From: Chloroflexota bacterium
Lineage (GTDB): Bacteria; Chloroflexota; UBA6077; CF-72
Length of the DNA: 64,000 nt
Assembly (NCBI GenBank): GCA_019239775.1
Contig: JAFAZN010000363.1
Span: 1-64,000 of the forward strand
Direction of reading: 5' to 3'
Under the pieces are notes generated by a model that saw only the letters and a program-made list of their open reading frames with translations, did not search any database and was not told the DNA's origin. Positions 36,873 through 46,458 of this stretch are shown piece by piece. Every line of letters starts with the position of its first letter. Positions within the stretch are counted from its first letter, which is position 1. Both the position numbers and the translations under genes were made by a program.

Positions 36873-37082
36873 CTAGCGCTTCTTGGCCTGCTGCAGACGC
36901 CGCTGGAAGCGCTCTACCTGCCCAGCCGTATCAACCAGGCGTTGCTCGCCAGTGAAGAACGGGTGGCAGGCCGAACAAACGTCGACGTGCAGACGCTCCT
37001 TGGTCGATCGGGTCTGCCAGGAATTGCCACAGCCACAGGTGACCGTGGCCTCTTTGTATTCGGGATGGATGCCAGCTTTCAT
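36873..37082 (-). CDS. rpmE: Ribosomal protein bL31 (zinc-type)
   Basis: [62 protein letters not shown]. Confidence 0.97.
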   Translation of the reverse strand: MKAGIHPEYKEATVTCGCGNSWQTRSTKERLHVDVCSACHPFFTGEQRLVDTAGQVERFQRRLQQAKKR

Positions 37083-37098
37083 GTGATGCTTCGATTTC

Positions 37099-37356
37099 TC
37101 ACGCGACCGCGTAAACGCTGATGCGCTTGCGCTCCTTCGTTGCTTGCTCGAACCGTACTTGTCCGTCGATTAAGGCGAACAGTGTGTGGTCGCGGCCTAT
37201 TCCTACGTTGCGACCCGGCTTTACTACGGTGCCTCGCTGGCGCATCAGCACCGAGCCTGCACGCACAACGTCGCCGTCGCCGCGTTTGACGCCGAGCCGC
37301 TGGCCTGGACTGTCGCGGCCATTGCGCGAGCTACCGACCCCTTTCTTGTGTGCCAT
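37099..37356 (-). CDS. rpmA: Ribosomal protein bL27
   Basis: [65 protein letters not shown]; start moved to ATG 37356. Confidence 0.97.
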   Translation of the reverse strand: MAHKKGVGSSRNGRDSPGQRLGVKRGDGDVVRAGSVLMRQRGTVVKPGRNVGIGRDHTLFALIDGQVRFEQATKERKRISVYAVA

Positions 37357-37363
37357 TGGTGTT

Positions 37364-37708
37364 CTATGCCTCCGATGGGGCGGACTGCCCGTCAAGCACG
37401 ATGTCCGTGATGCGTACTCGGGTCAGCGACTGGCGGTGACCGGTCTTGCGGCGATAACGGACCTTCGACTTGTAGCGAAAGACGATGATCTTCTCGCCGC
37501 GCGCGTGCTCGACCACCTCAGCTCGAACCACGGCGCCATCCACGCCGGGTGCGCCGACCCGCGTTTGACCTTCGCCGTTATCGGCGACCAGGAGCACTCG
37601 CCCAAGGTCGAGTACATCGCCCGGCTCACCATGGAGCCGTTCAACCGCAATGGTGTCGCCAGTTTTGACGCGGTACTGCTTTCCGCCGGTTTCGACAATG
37701 GCGTACAT
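37364..37708 (-). CDS. rplU: Ribosomal protein bL21
   Basis: [60 protein letters not shown]-like C-terminus. Confidence 0.97.
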   Translation of the reverse strand: MYAIVETGGKQYRVKTGDTIAVERLHGEPGDVLDLGRVLLVADNGEGQTRVGAPGVDGAVVRAEVVEHARGEKIIVFRYKSKVRYRRKTGHRQSLTRVRITDIVLDGQSAPSEA

Positions 37709-37742
37709 CGTTCAGTTCTCCGACCCCGGGTGATTGTTTCGA

Positions 37743-37762
37743 CGGCGTACAAGAAGACGCCG
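37743..37762 (-). promoter_or_regulatory. Leader hairpin upstream of rplU
   Basis: CGGCGT-N8-ACGCCG perfect 6-bp stem between TATACT (37797-37802, minus) and the rplU start. Confidence 0.4.
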
Positions 37763-37911
37763 CGGGCACTGCTACGCACAGCCACGCGGCTTGGAGAGTA
37801 TACACATTCACTTCGCCACGGGCTCTCGTGCGCGCAGATCAAGGCACTATCGGCTGGGGGCCCTCGAACCTTGGGCGGAGGAGACCTCCCGTATCGGACG
37901 GACCCTGTCTC

Positions 37912-38502
37912 TTACGCGGGCTCCGGCTCGGGCAATGTTGGCAGCTCTTCGATGGAGCGCAAACCCAGGTACTGCAGGCAGTCGGGCGTGATGGCCAGCA
38001 GTGCGGGGCGACCGGCCGTTTCACGTCGGCCAACTTCGGCGACGAGGCTGCGTCCGAGCAACGTAGCCACAGCACTATCGGAGTTGACGCCACGAACGGC
38101 GTCGATCTCACCGCGAGTGGCTGGACCGCGGTACGCGATCACGGCGAGCGCTTCGAGCGCGGCGCGCGACAAACGCACCGGTGGCGGGGCGCCGAGATAG
38201 CGTTCGATGACTGGCGTCGAACTGGGCGCGGTGGTCAGCTGCAAACGGTCCGGGCCGCGCTGTAGCGCCAGGCCCAGCGGCGGCTCCTGGTCGAGTACCT
38301 CGCACACACGCTCGAGGTGCTCGGGTTCGATCTCGAGCAGGCGCGCGGCGTCGTCTGGAGTGAGCGGCCCGGCAGCCGCGAACAGCAGTGCGACGAGGTG
38401 GCCAGCCAGCTCGGCATCGGTGATTTCACCTGGGTGCAGCAACACCAGAGTCGAGCCCTCATCGGACCGCGGGCGGCTGCGCGCACTCTCAATCCTGGAC
38501 AC
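37912..38502 (-). CDS. scpB: Segregation and condensation protein B
   Basis: HLVALLFAAAGPLTPDDAARLLEIEPEHLERVCEVLDQ..LSRAALEALAVIAYRGPATRGEIDAVRGVNSDSAVATLLGRSLVAEVGRRETAGRPALLAITPDCLQYLGLRSIEELP; GTG 38502 proposed. Confidence 0.93.
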   Translation of the reverse strand: MSRIESARSRPRSDEGSTLVLLHPGEITDAELAGHLVALLFAAAGPLTPDDAARLLEIEPEHLERVCEVLDQEPPLGLALQRGPDRLQLTTAPSSTPVIERYLGAPPPVRLSRAALEALAVIAYRGPATRGEIDAVRGVNSDSAVATLLGRSLVAEVGRRETAGRPALLAITPDCLQYLGLRSIEELPTLPEPEPA

Positions 38503-40936
38503 GTGTTCTAAGTATAGGCCGCCACAGCAACAGTGCAATTATGACAACCATGCCGGCGAGGCTCAGTAGCGCACCGCGTTTGAAGCTGGGCGAATCGAAG
38601 TAGATTTCAACGTCGTGCTGGCCAGCGGCCAGTGGCACTCCGCGCAAGAGGCCATCCGCGTGCTGCAGCGGAACGTCCGCGCCATCGACACGTGCGCGCC
38701 AGCCCGGGTACCAGGCTTCGCGCTGCAGCAAAAAGCCCGGTTGCGTCAACGTGATGTGCGCCTTCCAGTGTTCGGGTTCCGCCACGTCGGGTGTCACGGC
38801 AAGCGGTGCAGCACCTGGTGTCGAGGAGGAGGAGGAGGAGGAGGAGCCTTCCACCACGACCTCACGGTTCGGGTCAAAGTCCGGCGAGCCCATCCGCGCA
38901 AGTGCAGCCTGCTCGTCGCCCACGCGAGTCGTGCCGAAGACCACCAGGGACAGAGGCACCGTCTCGGGCCGCACGAGCAGGTGTAGATCGCCGAAGTCAA
39001 CGGTCTGGAGACCTTGGGGTACGGGTGTCGCCGCGTTCGTGACGAGGTATCGCACCCCCAAGAGGTCGAGTAGCCGGTTGGACGGCACCCGGTCCAGACG
39101 CGTCAAGAGCACGCCGTCGGGACGTGGGGATTCGACGACCAGCCCACTGAGATCCAGCCAACGCAGCAGCGGCAAGACGCCGCCGTCGTACCCGTCGGCG
39201 GTGTTCAGTCCGAATTGCAGCGGGACGTTCGGTGTCAGCGTGTCGTGCCACTTCTGGGCCACCAGGACCTGGTCGACCAGGGATGAGGGCAGGCCGGAAA
39301 GTTCATCGCGCACGGCAGGTTCAGCGGCGGGCACATACTCGGGGCGAGCCAGGCTCAATAGGCGCTCCTGGGCGGTCACGTTGTGCGCGCGAAACCAGTC
39401 CACGGTCTGGCCGTCCGTGAATGCAGCCGGTGGTGCCTGCCGCGCCGGGGATGCATTCGCCGCGGCCCACACCTCGCCGCCGGTGAGCACGAGCAGCAGA
39501 CTTACCGCCAGGGTCCGTCTGCCAAGATGCGGCAGCGCGCCGATCAGGACAGTGACGCCCGCAAGCGCGACGAACATCGCAGGCGTTCGCCGTGACGCGA
39601 AGGATTCGCCGCTGAACTCCTGCCAAGTAAGCGCGACCACCAGGAGCAGGACGAGCACGGCGATACGCACCCAGAGCCAGCGCGAGCGCAGAAACACCTG
39701 TGCGCCGCGGCCGACCCAGTCTGCGCCAACCCCCGCCAGGATGGCGGCGCCGAATTCCCAGAGCAGCAGCCAGCGCGCCGGAACACGGAAGGTATCGAAA
39801 CCTGGGACAGCGCTGAATGCGAACGCGTACAGGCCTGTGTTCTCGCCGAGAGCCAGGAACAATCCAAGGAGCGCCAGGACTGCGCCAAACGCAACCGGGC
39901 GAGCCGAACCACGCAGCACAGCAAGGAGGGCGAGCGTGACCGAGCTCGCACCCACGTAACCCAGGTATTCCGTGTACGGGACAGTGATCCAGTACGGCGG
40001 CAGCAGCGCTCGGACGGCCAAGTAGGACGGCAGCGACCCGGCGACGGCGTCAGACCAGTTGATGCCGTCACCGCGGATTGAGAGCGGGGCGAGCTCCAGG
40101 GTTGGCAGCAGCTGCGCAGCGGCGAGAGCTGCCCCAAGGGTGCACATAGCCACGCCACCTGCCGCGCAGGCGATCAGCCAGCGGCTGCGCCAGGGGGCAA
40201 CAACGAGCCCGAAGATGCCCAGCACGATCAGCGTCATGTACGTCTCTTGCGGATGGCCGGCCAGCAGCTGCAGGCCCAGGGCCAGCGCCCCCAGCGCGAG
40301 CCATTTCAGCGCGCGGGTGACGACAAAGCGGTGGTACGCCAGGAGCACGGCAGGCAGCCATGCCGCGGCGCTGATCTGATTGAGGTGACCAACCTGGCCG
40401 ACCGCGAAGCCGCCGAACGCGTACGCGATGCCAGCAATAGCAGCGGCCATTGGCAGCGTGCCGAACGCGTGCCGCACCAGTAAGTACGTGAAGTACGCCG
40501 CCAGAAACGTATGTAGGATCAGCTGGACGGTGTAGACGGTGTGAACTGGCCCGAGCAGGAACAGCCACGACGGCGGGTATAGGACCGCCGTCTGGGGATT
40601 CGCCAGGAACGGCGCGCCCAGGAAGAGTTGCGGGTCCCACAATGGGATACGGCCCGCCAGCAGTGACTGCGCGAGGAACACGCGCTGCGGGTAGAAGTAG
40701 ACGAACGCGTCGTAATCGACCAGGGCGCGGCCGAGGAAGACCAGCGGGTAATAGAACGCCAGTGCCGCGACCGCGAGACCCAGCGCAGCCGACATGTCGG
40801 GCGCGATCGGCCAGGTCAGGCCGGCGAACCGTCGCCAGCGCGCGGGGGCGACGTGAGGTGCTGTCGCCGTAGCGCTCACGCGGGGATGAAGCGGTAACGC
40901 AGAAGCGTCTTCAGCACGACGAATCCGTCGTGCCAC
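38489..40936 (-). CDS. YfhO-like large polytopic membrane protein
   Basis: 815 aa; GRIPLWDPQLFLGAPFLANPQTAVLYPPSWLFLLGP, C-terminal QPGFLLQREAWYPGWRARVDGADVPLQHADGLLRGVPLAAGQHDVEIYF. Confidence 0.85.
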   Translation of the reverse strand: MARRIRRAEDASALPLHPRVSATATAPHVAPARWRRFAGLTWPIAPDMSAALGLAVAALAFYYPLVFLGRALVDYDAFVYFYPQRVFLAQSLLAGRIPLWDPQLFLGAPFLANPQTAVLYPPSWLFLLGPVHTVYTVQLILHTFLAAYFTYLLVRHAFGTLPMAAAIAGIAYAFGGFAVGQVGHLNQISAAAWLPAVLLAYHRFVVTRALKWLALGALALGLQLLAGHPQETYMTLIVLGIFGLVVAPWRSRWLIACAAGGVAMCTLGAALAAAQLLPTLELAPLSIRGDGINWSDAVAGSLPSYLAVRALLPPYWITVPYTEYLGYVGASSVTLALLAVLRGSARPVAFGAVLALLGLFLALGENTGLYAFAFSAVPGFDTFRVPARWLLLWEFGAAILAGVGADWVGRGAQVFLRSRWLWVRIAVLVLLLVVALTWQEFSGESFASRRTPAMFVALAGVTVLIGALPHLGRRTLAVSLLLVLTGGEVWAAANASPARQAPPAAFTDGQTVDWFRAHNVTAQERLLSLARPEYVPAAEPAVRDELSGLPSSLVDQVLVAQKWHDTLTPNVPLQFGLNTADGYDGGVLPLLRWLDLSGLVVESPRPDGVLLTRLDRVPSNRLLDLLGVRYLVTNAATPVPQGLQTVDFGDLHLLVRPETVPLSLVVFGTTRVGDEQAALARMGSPDFDPNREVVVEGSSSSSSSSTPGAAPLAVTPDVAEPEHWKAHITLTQPGFLLQREAWYPGWRARVDGADVPLQHADGLLRGVPLAAGQHDVEIYFDSPSFKRGALLSLAGMVVIIALLLWRPILRTRVQD
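38823..38846. repeat. (GAG)8 trinucleotide repeat encoding poly-Ser in the YfhO-like gene
   Basis: gaggaggaggaggaggaggaggag; protein EGSSSSSSSSTPG. Confidence 0.95.
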
Positions 40937-41613
40937 GAGATTTTCTTACCTTCGGCGAACTCGCGGCCTGCATACGAGATTGGCACTTCGTAGATACGAT
41001 TGCCCATCTTCAAGATGCGGGCAGTGATTTCTGGATCGAAACCCCAGCGCGGCTCGCGAAGCTTCAGCTGCCGCGCAATATCGATGGTGAAGACTTTGTA
41101 ACAGGTCTCCATGTCGGTCAGGGTCGTGTCGAAAAGCACGTTGCACAGCAGAGTGAGGAACTGATTGCCCAGCGAGTGCCAGAAATACATCGCGCGGTGC
41201 TCACCGATGAAGCGGGAGCCATACACCACACGTGCCTTACCGGTTTGAATTGGCCGTAGCAGCACGGGGTAATCCGCGGGATCGTATTCGAGGTCGGCGT
41301 CCTGAATGATGACGACGTCGCCAGAGGCGCACTTCAGGCCGTCCTGCACGGAGGCGCCTTTGCCACCATTACGCGGGCGCAATCGCAGAACGATGTCGCC
41401 ACGCTCAGAAGCGCGCTTTTGCAGGAGCTCGCGGGTGCCGTCGGTCGAACAGTCATCGACCACGATGACCTCTTTCTCGACGGGGACGGCGTGAACGCGG
41501 TCGATCAGCTCATTGATCGTGCCGCGCTCATTGAAGCACGGGACGACGACCGAAGCGCGGAGCGTGATTGGCGTGAGTGCATACAGCGGAAGTGCGCTGG
41601 GCGTCTCGCTCAC
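40876..41613 (-). CDS. Glycosyltransferase family 2, dolichol-phosphate mannosyltransferase-like
   Basis: ASVVVPCFNERGTINELIDRV..EVIVVDDCSTDGTRELL..GKGASVQDGLKCASGDVVIIQDADLEYDPADYPVLL; GTG 41613 overlaps upstream stop. Confidence 0.93.
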   Translation of the reverse strand: MSETPSALPLYALTPITLRASVVVPCFNERGTINELIDRVHAVPVEKEVIVVDDCSTDGTRELLQKRASERGDIVLRLRPRNGGKGASVQDGLKCASGDVVIIQDADLEYDPADYPVLLRPIQTGKARVVYGSRFIGEHRAMYFWHSLGNQFLTLLCNVLFDTTLTDMETCYKVFTIDIARQLKLREPRWGFDPEITARILKMGNRIYEVPISYAGREFAEGKKISWHDGFVVLKTLLRYRFIPA

Positions 41614-43106
41614 TGGGCTCCGGGCAAAAACAATCGGTAAGTGGCGCCGTTGACCTGCACGCTGCGGTCCAGGAAGTAGAACTGGCCGATCGCGGCCAGC
41701 ACAGGCTCCGGGTACAGCTCGGCGTCCAGAATGACAATAGCGTATCGATGGTCGCGCAGGTCGTTCACCATGGGCGTGGGGTCCCAAAGGCCGGATTCGT
41801 ACAGGTTGCGGAGGTGCGTTGCGTTGCCGACCAACGGCTTGCCGGCGACCACCGCGAAGCTCGGATCCTCTGAGAGCGCAGGACCGCGCAAGCCGCGTAC
41901 CTCCGACGCGATCAGCTGGCCGGCCGCGACGTCATCCAAGCTCGGCGCCCGCCCCAGGAAGGCACTCTGCGGACCGCGGTCTGGCAGCCACGGCACGACG
42001 CTGCTGAGCGCTGCATGCGAGAGAAGCAGGGCCTGCATGAGGAGCGCGGCGCCAATGCCAAGTCGCAGCTGCAGCGAGGGCGCACTGTCGAGGAAGCGAC
42101 CGATCCAGATGGCCGCAAGCACGCACATCGCGGCGATCGCGCCAAGGAAATAGGACTCTCCGGCGCCCCACTTCGCCACGCCAAGCGCCGAAACGCCGGC
42201 GGTGATCACGTAGAGTGCCCATGGCGACCATTGGCGCTTGAGCAGCATGGCCGCACACTGCCAGATTGCGAGCGCCAACAGCACACAGTGCAGCACGGAG
42301 AAGTTCGACGCGTATGCGGCAAGCTGGTTGGCGTCGAACGGATTGGCGTTACCCGCCACCACGTTGAGCCAGAAGGCGCCGTGCGTGAAGAGCATGAGCG
42401 CACCCAACCCGACCGCTCCCACAGCGCCAACCGCTGCAAGCAGCGACGCACCACTGCGTGGCTGACGCAACGTCACTGACGCCGCGGCCGCCACGACCAC
42501 GTCGATCGCGGTCGGCTTGGTGAAGAGTGCGGCCGCCAGTACGAGACCTGCAAGCAGAATGCGCCGCCGTGTGAGCTGTGCGTCCAGGAGCGACAACGCC
42601 ACAACCGCGCCGAGCAGTTCGAGACTGTTCACCCGGGCCAGCGGCGTTGTATGGAAAACATAGGGCGATGCGAGGAAGAAACCGCCCGCCAGAAGGCCCG
42701 CCACGTGTCGGTGGGTCGAGCGATATGCGGCGGCTCCGAGAACCGCCGCCGTCGCTAGCGCGCTCAGGGTCGAGACGATTCGCGCCCCGGTAAGTCCCGG
42801 TCCGAGCCACGCCATCGGAATCGAAACGAGGTAGCTCCACAGGGGCGGATAATTGGAGGAGTAATAAGGAAAGCTGGCGTTGCTCGTATACGGCAGCTGA
42901 CCAAGGTTGATCAGCCAGCCGCTCCAGGCGTCATAGCCTTCGCCCTGGTCCAGGTCGAAAGGAAAGGTGACAAGCTGCGCCGCGAACTGCACGAACGCCA
43001 CGGCGTAGACCGCGAGCAGCAGGAGCGCGGGCCAGAGCTCTGGCGTCAGCACCGAGGCGCGTAGGGACGTGAGGCGCCCGGATTGGATGCGGCTAGCGTG
43101 CTGCAA
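41610..43106 (-). CDS. GT39-like polytopic glycosyltransferase
   Basis: FPFDLDQGEGYDAWSGWLINLGQLPYTSNASFPYYSSNYPPLWSYLVSIPMAW; longer ORF to 43280 overlaps next gene, TTG 43106 proposed. Confidence 0.78.
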   Translation of the reverse strand: MQHASRIQSGRLTSLRASVLTPELWPALLLLAVYAVAFVQFAAQLVTFPFDLDQGEGYDAWSGWLINLGQLPYTSNASFPYYSSNYPPLWSYLVSIPMAWLGPGLTGARIVSTLSALATAAVLGAAAYRSTHRHVAGLLAGGFFLASPYVFHTTPLARVNSLELLGAVVALSLLDAQLTRRRILLAGLVLAAALFTKPTAIDVVVAAAASVTLRQPRSGASLLAAVGAVGAVGLGALMLFTHGAFWLNVVAGNANPFDANQLAAYASNFSVLHCVLLALAIWQCAAMLLKRQWSPWALYVITAGVSALGVAKWGAGESYFLGAIAAMCVLAAIWIGRFLDSAPSLQLRLGIGAALLMQALLLSHAALSSVVPWLPDRGPQSAFLGRAPSLDDVAAGQLIASEVRGLRGPALSEDPSFAVVAGKPLVGNATHLRNLYESGLWDPTPMVNDLRDHRYAIVILDAELYPEPVLAAIGQFYFLDRSVQVNGATYRLFLPGAQ

Positions 43107-43560
43107 GCGGTCGCCTCCAGCGACGAACGTCGAAGGCGAGCAGTGCCCCGACGGCAGCGAGGGCGGTGATGAACGCGATGGCCACAGGTGCGCCGAGAAG
43201 ATCGAGCAGGAACCCAGTGAACCACTGGCCAACAAGGCCTGTCGATTGGCCGAGGAGGTGTTCAGCGGGCAGCAGCGCAATTGTGATCAGGCCGAGACCG
43301 GCGAGACGCCGCCGCGGCAACGCAACGCCTGGCCGCGTCCGGCGTGCGTACCCGAGCGCGGCGGCAAGCGCACAGCCCAGGGGAAGCACGAACGTGGCCT
43401 GACCCAGTAACGCGTCCATCACATCGTGCAGCGGAACGAGCACGCGGCCTTCGGCAGGAAAGAACACGATCACCGACAGGACCGCTGCGCCGAGGATCGC
43501 GATGGCGCCAAGCGTTTCAGCTCGGCGGTCCGCCTCAGGCGAAAACGTGTGCGACATCAC
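43093..43560 (-). CDS. Four-TM membrane protein resembling an FtsK/SpoIIIE N-terminal domain without motor
   Basis: 155 aa; LGAIAILGAAVLSVIVFFPAEGR..LLGQATFVLPLGCALAAALGY..GQSTGLVGQWFTGFLLDLLGAPVAIAFITALAAVGALLAF. Confidence 0.5.
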   Translation of the reverse strand: MMSHTFSPEADRRAETLGAIAILGAAVLSVIVFFPAEGRVLVPLHDVMDALLGQATFVLPLGCALAAALGYARRTRPGVALPRRRLAGLGLITIALLPAEHLLGQSTGLVGQWFTGFLLDLLGAPVAIAFITALAAVGALLAFDVRRWRRPLAAR

Positions 43561-43566
43561 TTCGGT

Positions 43567-44208
43567 TCAGAAGAGCGGCAGTTGGTCCAACTGCTTCGGA
43601 GCAGGCTCGGCGGCGACGGCTGCCAGTGCCAGCACTTCGCGTTTGCGGCGTTCCTGCTCCAGCAACACGGGAACCTTCGCGAAATCTTCCTGGTAGATGC
43701 GCCGCATCTCGGGCGTTGGCGTTCGCAAAATTGCAGCTGGGTGGTACATCGCCAAACAGGTGATGCCGTTCCATTCGCGTGTGCGTCCGTGCAGGTCGCG
43801 CATCGGACCCTGGCCGACGAAGCGTGCCATTGAGTAACGACCGAGCGTAACGATGAGTTTCGGCTGCAGCACCGCGATCTGCCGCTGCGTGAACGCGTCG
43901 CACGCCTGGAGCTCGTCGGGCAGCGGATCGCGGTTGCCTGGCGGCCGGCACCGCACCACGTTGGTGATGAACACGTCCTGGCGTCGCATGCCAATAGTTC
44001 GAAGCATCTCGGTCAGTAACTGGCCGGCTGCGCCAACGAACGGTCGACCCTGCTGGTCTTCGTGAAAGCCCGGGCCTTCGCCGATGAACATGACTTCCGC
44101 GGTCGGACTACCTTCGCCAGGTACGCCGACGGTGCGGGTCTGGCACAGCTTGCACATCTGGCAGGCACGCACATCGGCGCCAATCTGCTCGAGTGTCTCG
44201 GCCATCAT
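43567..44208 (-). CDS. Uracil-DNA glycosylase, family 4-like
   Basis: CQMCKLCQTRTVGVPGEGSPTAEVMFIGEGPGFHEDQQGRPFVGAAGQLL..FITNVVRCRPPGNRDPLPDE..MYHPAAILR. Confidence 0.95.
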   Translation of the reverse strand: MMAETLEQIGADVRACQMCKLCQTRTVGVPGEGSPTAEVMFIGEGPGFHEDQQGRPFVGAAGQLLTEMLRTIGMRRQDVFITNVVRCRPPGNRDPLPDELQACDAFTQRQIAVLQPKLIVTLGRYSMARFVGQGPMRDLHGRTREWNGITCLAMYHPAAILRTPTPEMRRIYQEDFAKVPVLLEQERRKREVLALAAVAAEPAPKQLDQLPLF

Positions 44209-44236
44209 TCCCGCCGCAAGGTTACCCTGGTCGCCT

Positions 44237-45427
44237 ATGGCTGGCCCGCTCTCCGGCATCCGCGTTATCGACCTGACCCGCGCCCTGGCGGGTCCGTACT
44301 GCACCCTGCTGCTCGGCGACATGGGAGCCGACGTGATCAAGATCGAGCTGCCGGGCAGCGGCGACGAAACACGCCAGTGGGGCCCACCGTTTGTGGCGGG
44401 CGAAAGTAGCTACTTCATGAGCGTGAACCGCAACAAGCGCAGCGTCACGCTTGACCTCAAGTCAACAGCAGGCGTGGAAGCCCTGAGGCGGTTGACGCAG
44501 TCCTCGGACGTGTTAGTGGAGAACTTCCGTCCGGGGACGATGGACCGTCTCGGTCTGGGGTGGGACAGAGCGCGCGAGTTGAACAGCTCGCTGGTGTATT
44601 GCGCGATCTCGGGCTTTGGGCAGGATGGCCCCCGAGCGAAGCAACCCGCCTACGACGGCATCCTGCAGGGCATGGGCGGCGTGCAGTTCCTCACGGGCGA
44701 ACCGGACGGCGGTCCTACGCGGGTAGGGGTGCCGATTGCCGATATTTCGGCAGGGATGTTCGGTGCGTATGCAGTGGCCAGCGCCCTGACATGGCGCGAA
44801 CGCGATCCGCAACGCCGCGGACAATTCATCGACACGTCAATGCTGGGCGGCCAGGTCGCACTGCTGTCCTACCAGGCGGGCCGTTACTTTGCCACGGGCT
44901 CGGCGCCGACTCGCATTGGCAACCGCCACGCCAGCATCGCGCCCTACGAGATGTTCCGTACCTCGGACGGCTATGTGAACGTGGCGGCGGCGAACGAGCC
45001 GATGTGGCAGCGCTTTTGTAAGGCGCTTGACCTCCAAGGTCTTTTTAGCGATCCACGCTTCGGCACGAATCCGGACCGTGTCACCAACCGTGCGGAGCTG
45101 AGCGCTCTGATCGAGGAGCGCCTGTCCAGCCTGACCCAGTCGGAGGTCATCTCTCGCCTCGAGGCCGCTGAGGTCCCGGTTGGACCCGTGTACGACCTTG
45201 CGCAGGTCTTCAGCGATGCGCAGTCCGAGCACCTGCGCATGACGCAGCCGACGCCGCACCCCAAGGTGCCCGACCTCCGAACAACGGGCTTTCCCTGGCG
45301 GATGTCCGAAACCAACCCCGAGGTGCGCTGCCCGCCTCCACTGCTGGGGCAGCACACGACCGAGGTCTTGCGCGAGATCGGCTACACCGACTCGGAAATC
45401 GCCTCGCTGACTGCTGGCGCCGACTGA
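44237..45427 (+). CDS. CaiB/BaiF family CoA-transferase
   Basis: MAGPLSGIRVIDLTRALAGPYCTLLLGDMGADVIKIELPGSGDETRQWGPPF..LGQHTTEVLREIGYTDSEI. Confidence 0.95.
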   Translation: MAGPLSGIRVIDLTRALAGPYCTLLLGDMGADVIKIELPGSGDETRQWGPPFVAGESSYFMSVNRNKRSVTLDLKSTAGVEALRRLTQSSDVLVENFRPGTMDRLGLGWDRARELNSSLVYCAISGFGQDGPRAKQPAYDGILQGMGGVQFLTGEPDGGPTRVGVPIADISAGMFGAYAVASALTWRERDPQRRGQFIDTSMLGGQVALLSYQAGRYFATGSAPTRIGNRHASIAPYEMFRTSDGYVNVAAANEPMWQRFCKALDLQGLFSDPRFGTNPDRVTNRAELSALIEERLSSLTQSEVISRLEAAEVPVGPVYDLAQVFSDAQSEHLRMTQPTPHPKVPDLRTTGFPWRMSETNPEVRCPPPLLGQHTTEVLREIGYTDSEIASLTAGAD

Positions 45428-46452
45428 GTCGGCATGTTCAGCGGCGTCCCCGCTTCAATCCCAAACGAAACCACGCCCGGGATAAGCCAGTTGGTCCACT
45501 GCTCGTCCACGCGGCGCTGAAACAGGTCGTAGTCCTCATCCTTGAAGTGAGCGAAGCGGCCCTGTTGAGCGAGGTATTCCCGCACCGGCTTGCGTTTGGC
45601 GCGCCCTGAGGCAATCGCGCGAGTGGTCCCGTTGAGCTTGACGACGTGATCCTCCATCTCCCAGAGCGACCAGATCCCGGTCTCGACCGCGAGCTTGCCG
45701 AGCTCGTGCGACAACTGGGGATCGTAGTGCCAGCCCTTGGGACAGGGATCGAGCACGTGGATGAAAGCCGGCCCGCCTGAGGCCAGGCCCTTGCGGACCT
45801 TGTTCATGAAGTCGACGCCATAGGCCGCGTCGGCCGTGGCGATATACGCGGCGTCGGGGTGTCCAGCGACCAGCGCGCCGGGCGTGTTCTTCTTCCAGCG
45901 CGTGTGCATGATGCGGCGTTGCTTGCCGGTCGGTGAAAAGGTCGTGACCGCGCCGTAGGGCGTCGAGCCCGAAAGCTGGATATCCGTGTTGGCATACGAC
46001 TCGTTGTCGTAAAGGATCACCAGGAAGCGGTACTCGGCGTGCGTCAGCGCCGCCGAGATGGCCGAGAGCCCCATGTCCGCGCCGCCACCGTCACCGCAGA
46101 ACGCGATGACGTTGATGGGCTCATCCTTCAGCTTGCCTTTGCGCATGAGCACCTTGAGGCCGGCCGAGGCGCCGAGCGCCGCGGAACCCGCCGCACCAAG
46201 CTGCGTGTGCATCCACGGCACGACCCAGGGCGTTGTGTAGTAGCTAGTGTTGGCGACGTACATGCAGCCGGTCGAGCCCAGCACAATCGTGCGCGGCCCG
46301 GCGGCCTTGGCGATGTAGCGCATCACCAGCGCGCTCTCGCAACCCTGACAAGTACGGTGTCCCGAGACGAAGTACTCGGTGTACGGGACCTGCTTGACGG
46401 TCTTGATCGAGCTCAGATCCACATCTGGTGGACGATCGACAGCGATAGTCAT
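45382..46452 (-). CDS. 2-oxoacid (pyruvate):ferredoxin oxidoreductase beta subunit (TPP-binding)
   Basis: HRTCQGCESALVMRYIAKAAGPRTIVLGSTGCMYVANTSYYTTPWVVPWMHTQLGAAGSAALGASAGL..CGDGGGADMGLSAISAALTH. Confidence 0.93.
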   Translation of the reverse strand: MTIAVDRPPDVDLSSIKTVKQVPYTEYFVSGHRTCQGCESALVMRYIAKAAGPRTIVLGSTGCMYVANTSYYTTPWVVPWMHTQLGAAGSAALGASAGLKVLMRKGKLKDEPINVIAFCGDGGGADMGLSAISAALTHAEYRFLVILYDNESYANTDIQLSGSTPYGAVTTFSPTGKQRRIMHTRWKKNTPGALVAGHPDAAYIATADAAYGVDFMNKVRKGLASGGPAFIHVLDPCPKGWHYDPQLSHELGKLAVETGIWSLWEMEDHVVKLNGTTRAIASGRAKRKPVREYLAQQGRFAHFKDEDYDLFQRRVDEQWTNWLIPGVVSFGIEAGTPLNMPTQSAPAVSEAISESV

Positions 46453-46458
46453 TAGCGA

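Noticed and set aside
37835-37911. Possible tRNA because of a GGTTCGAGG-like T-loop on the minus strand
   Set aside because: Could not form acceptor and anticodon stems consistent with a tRNA.
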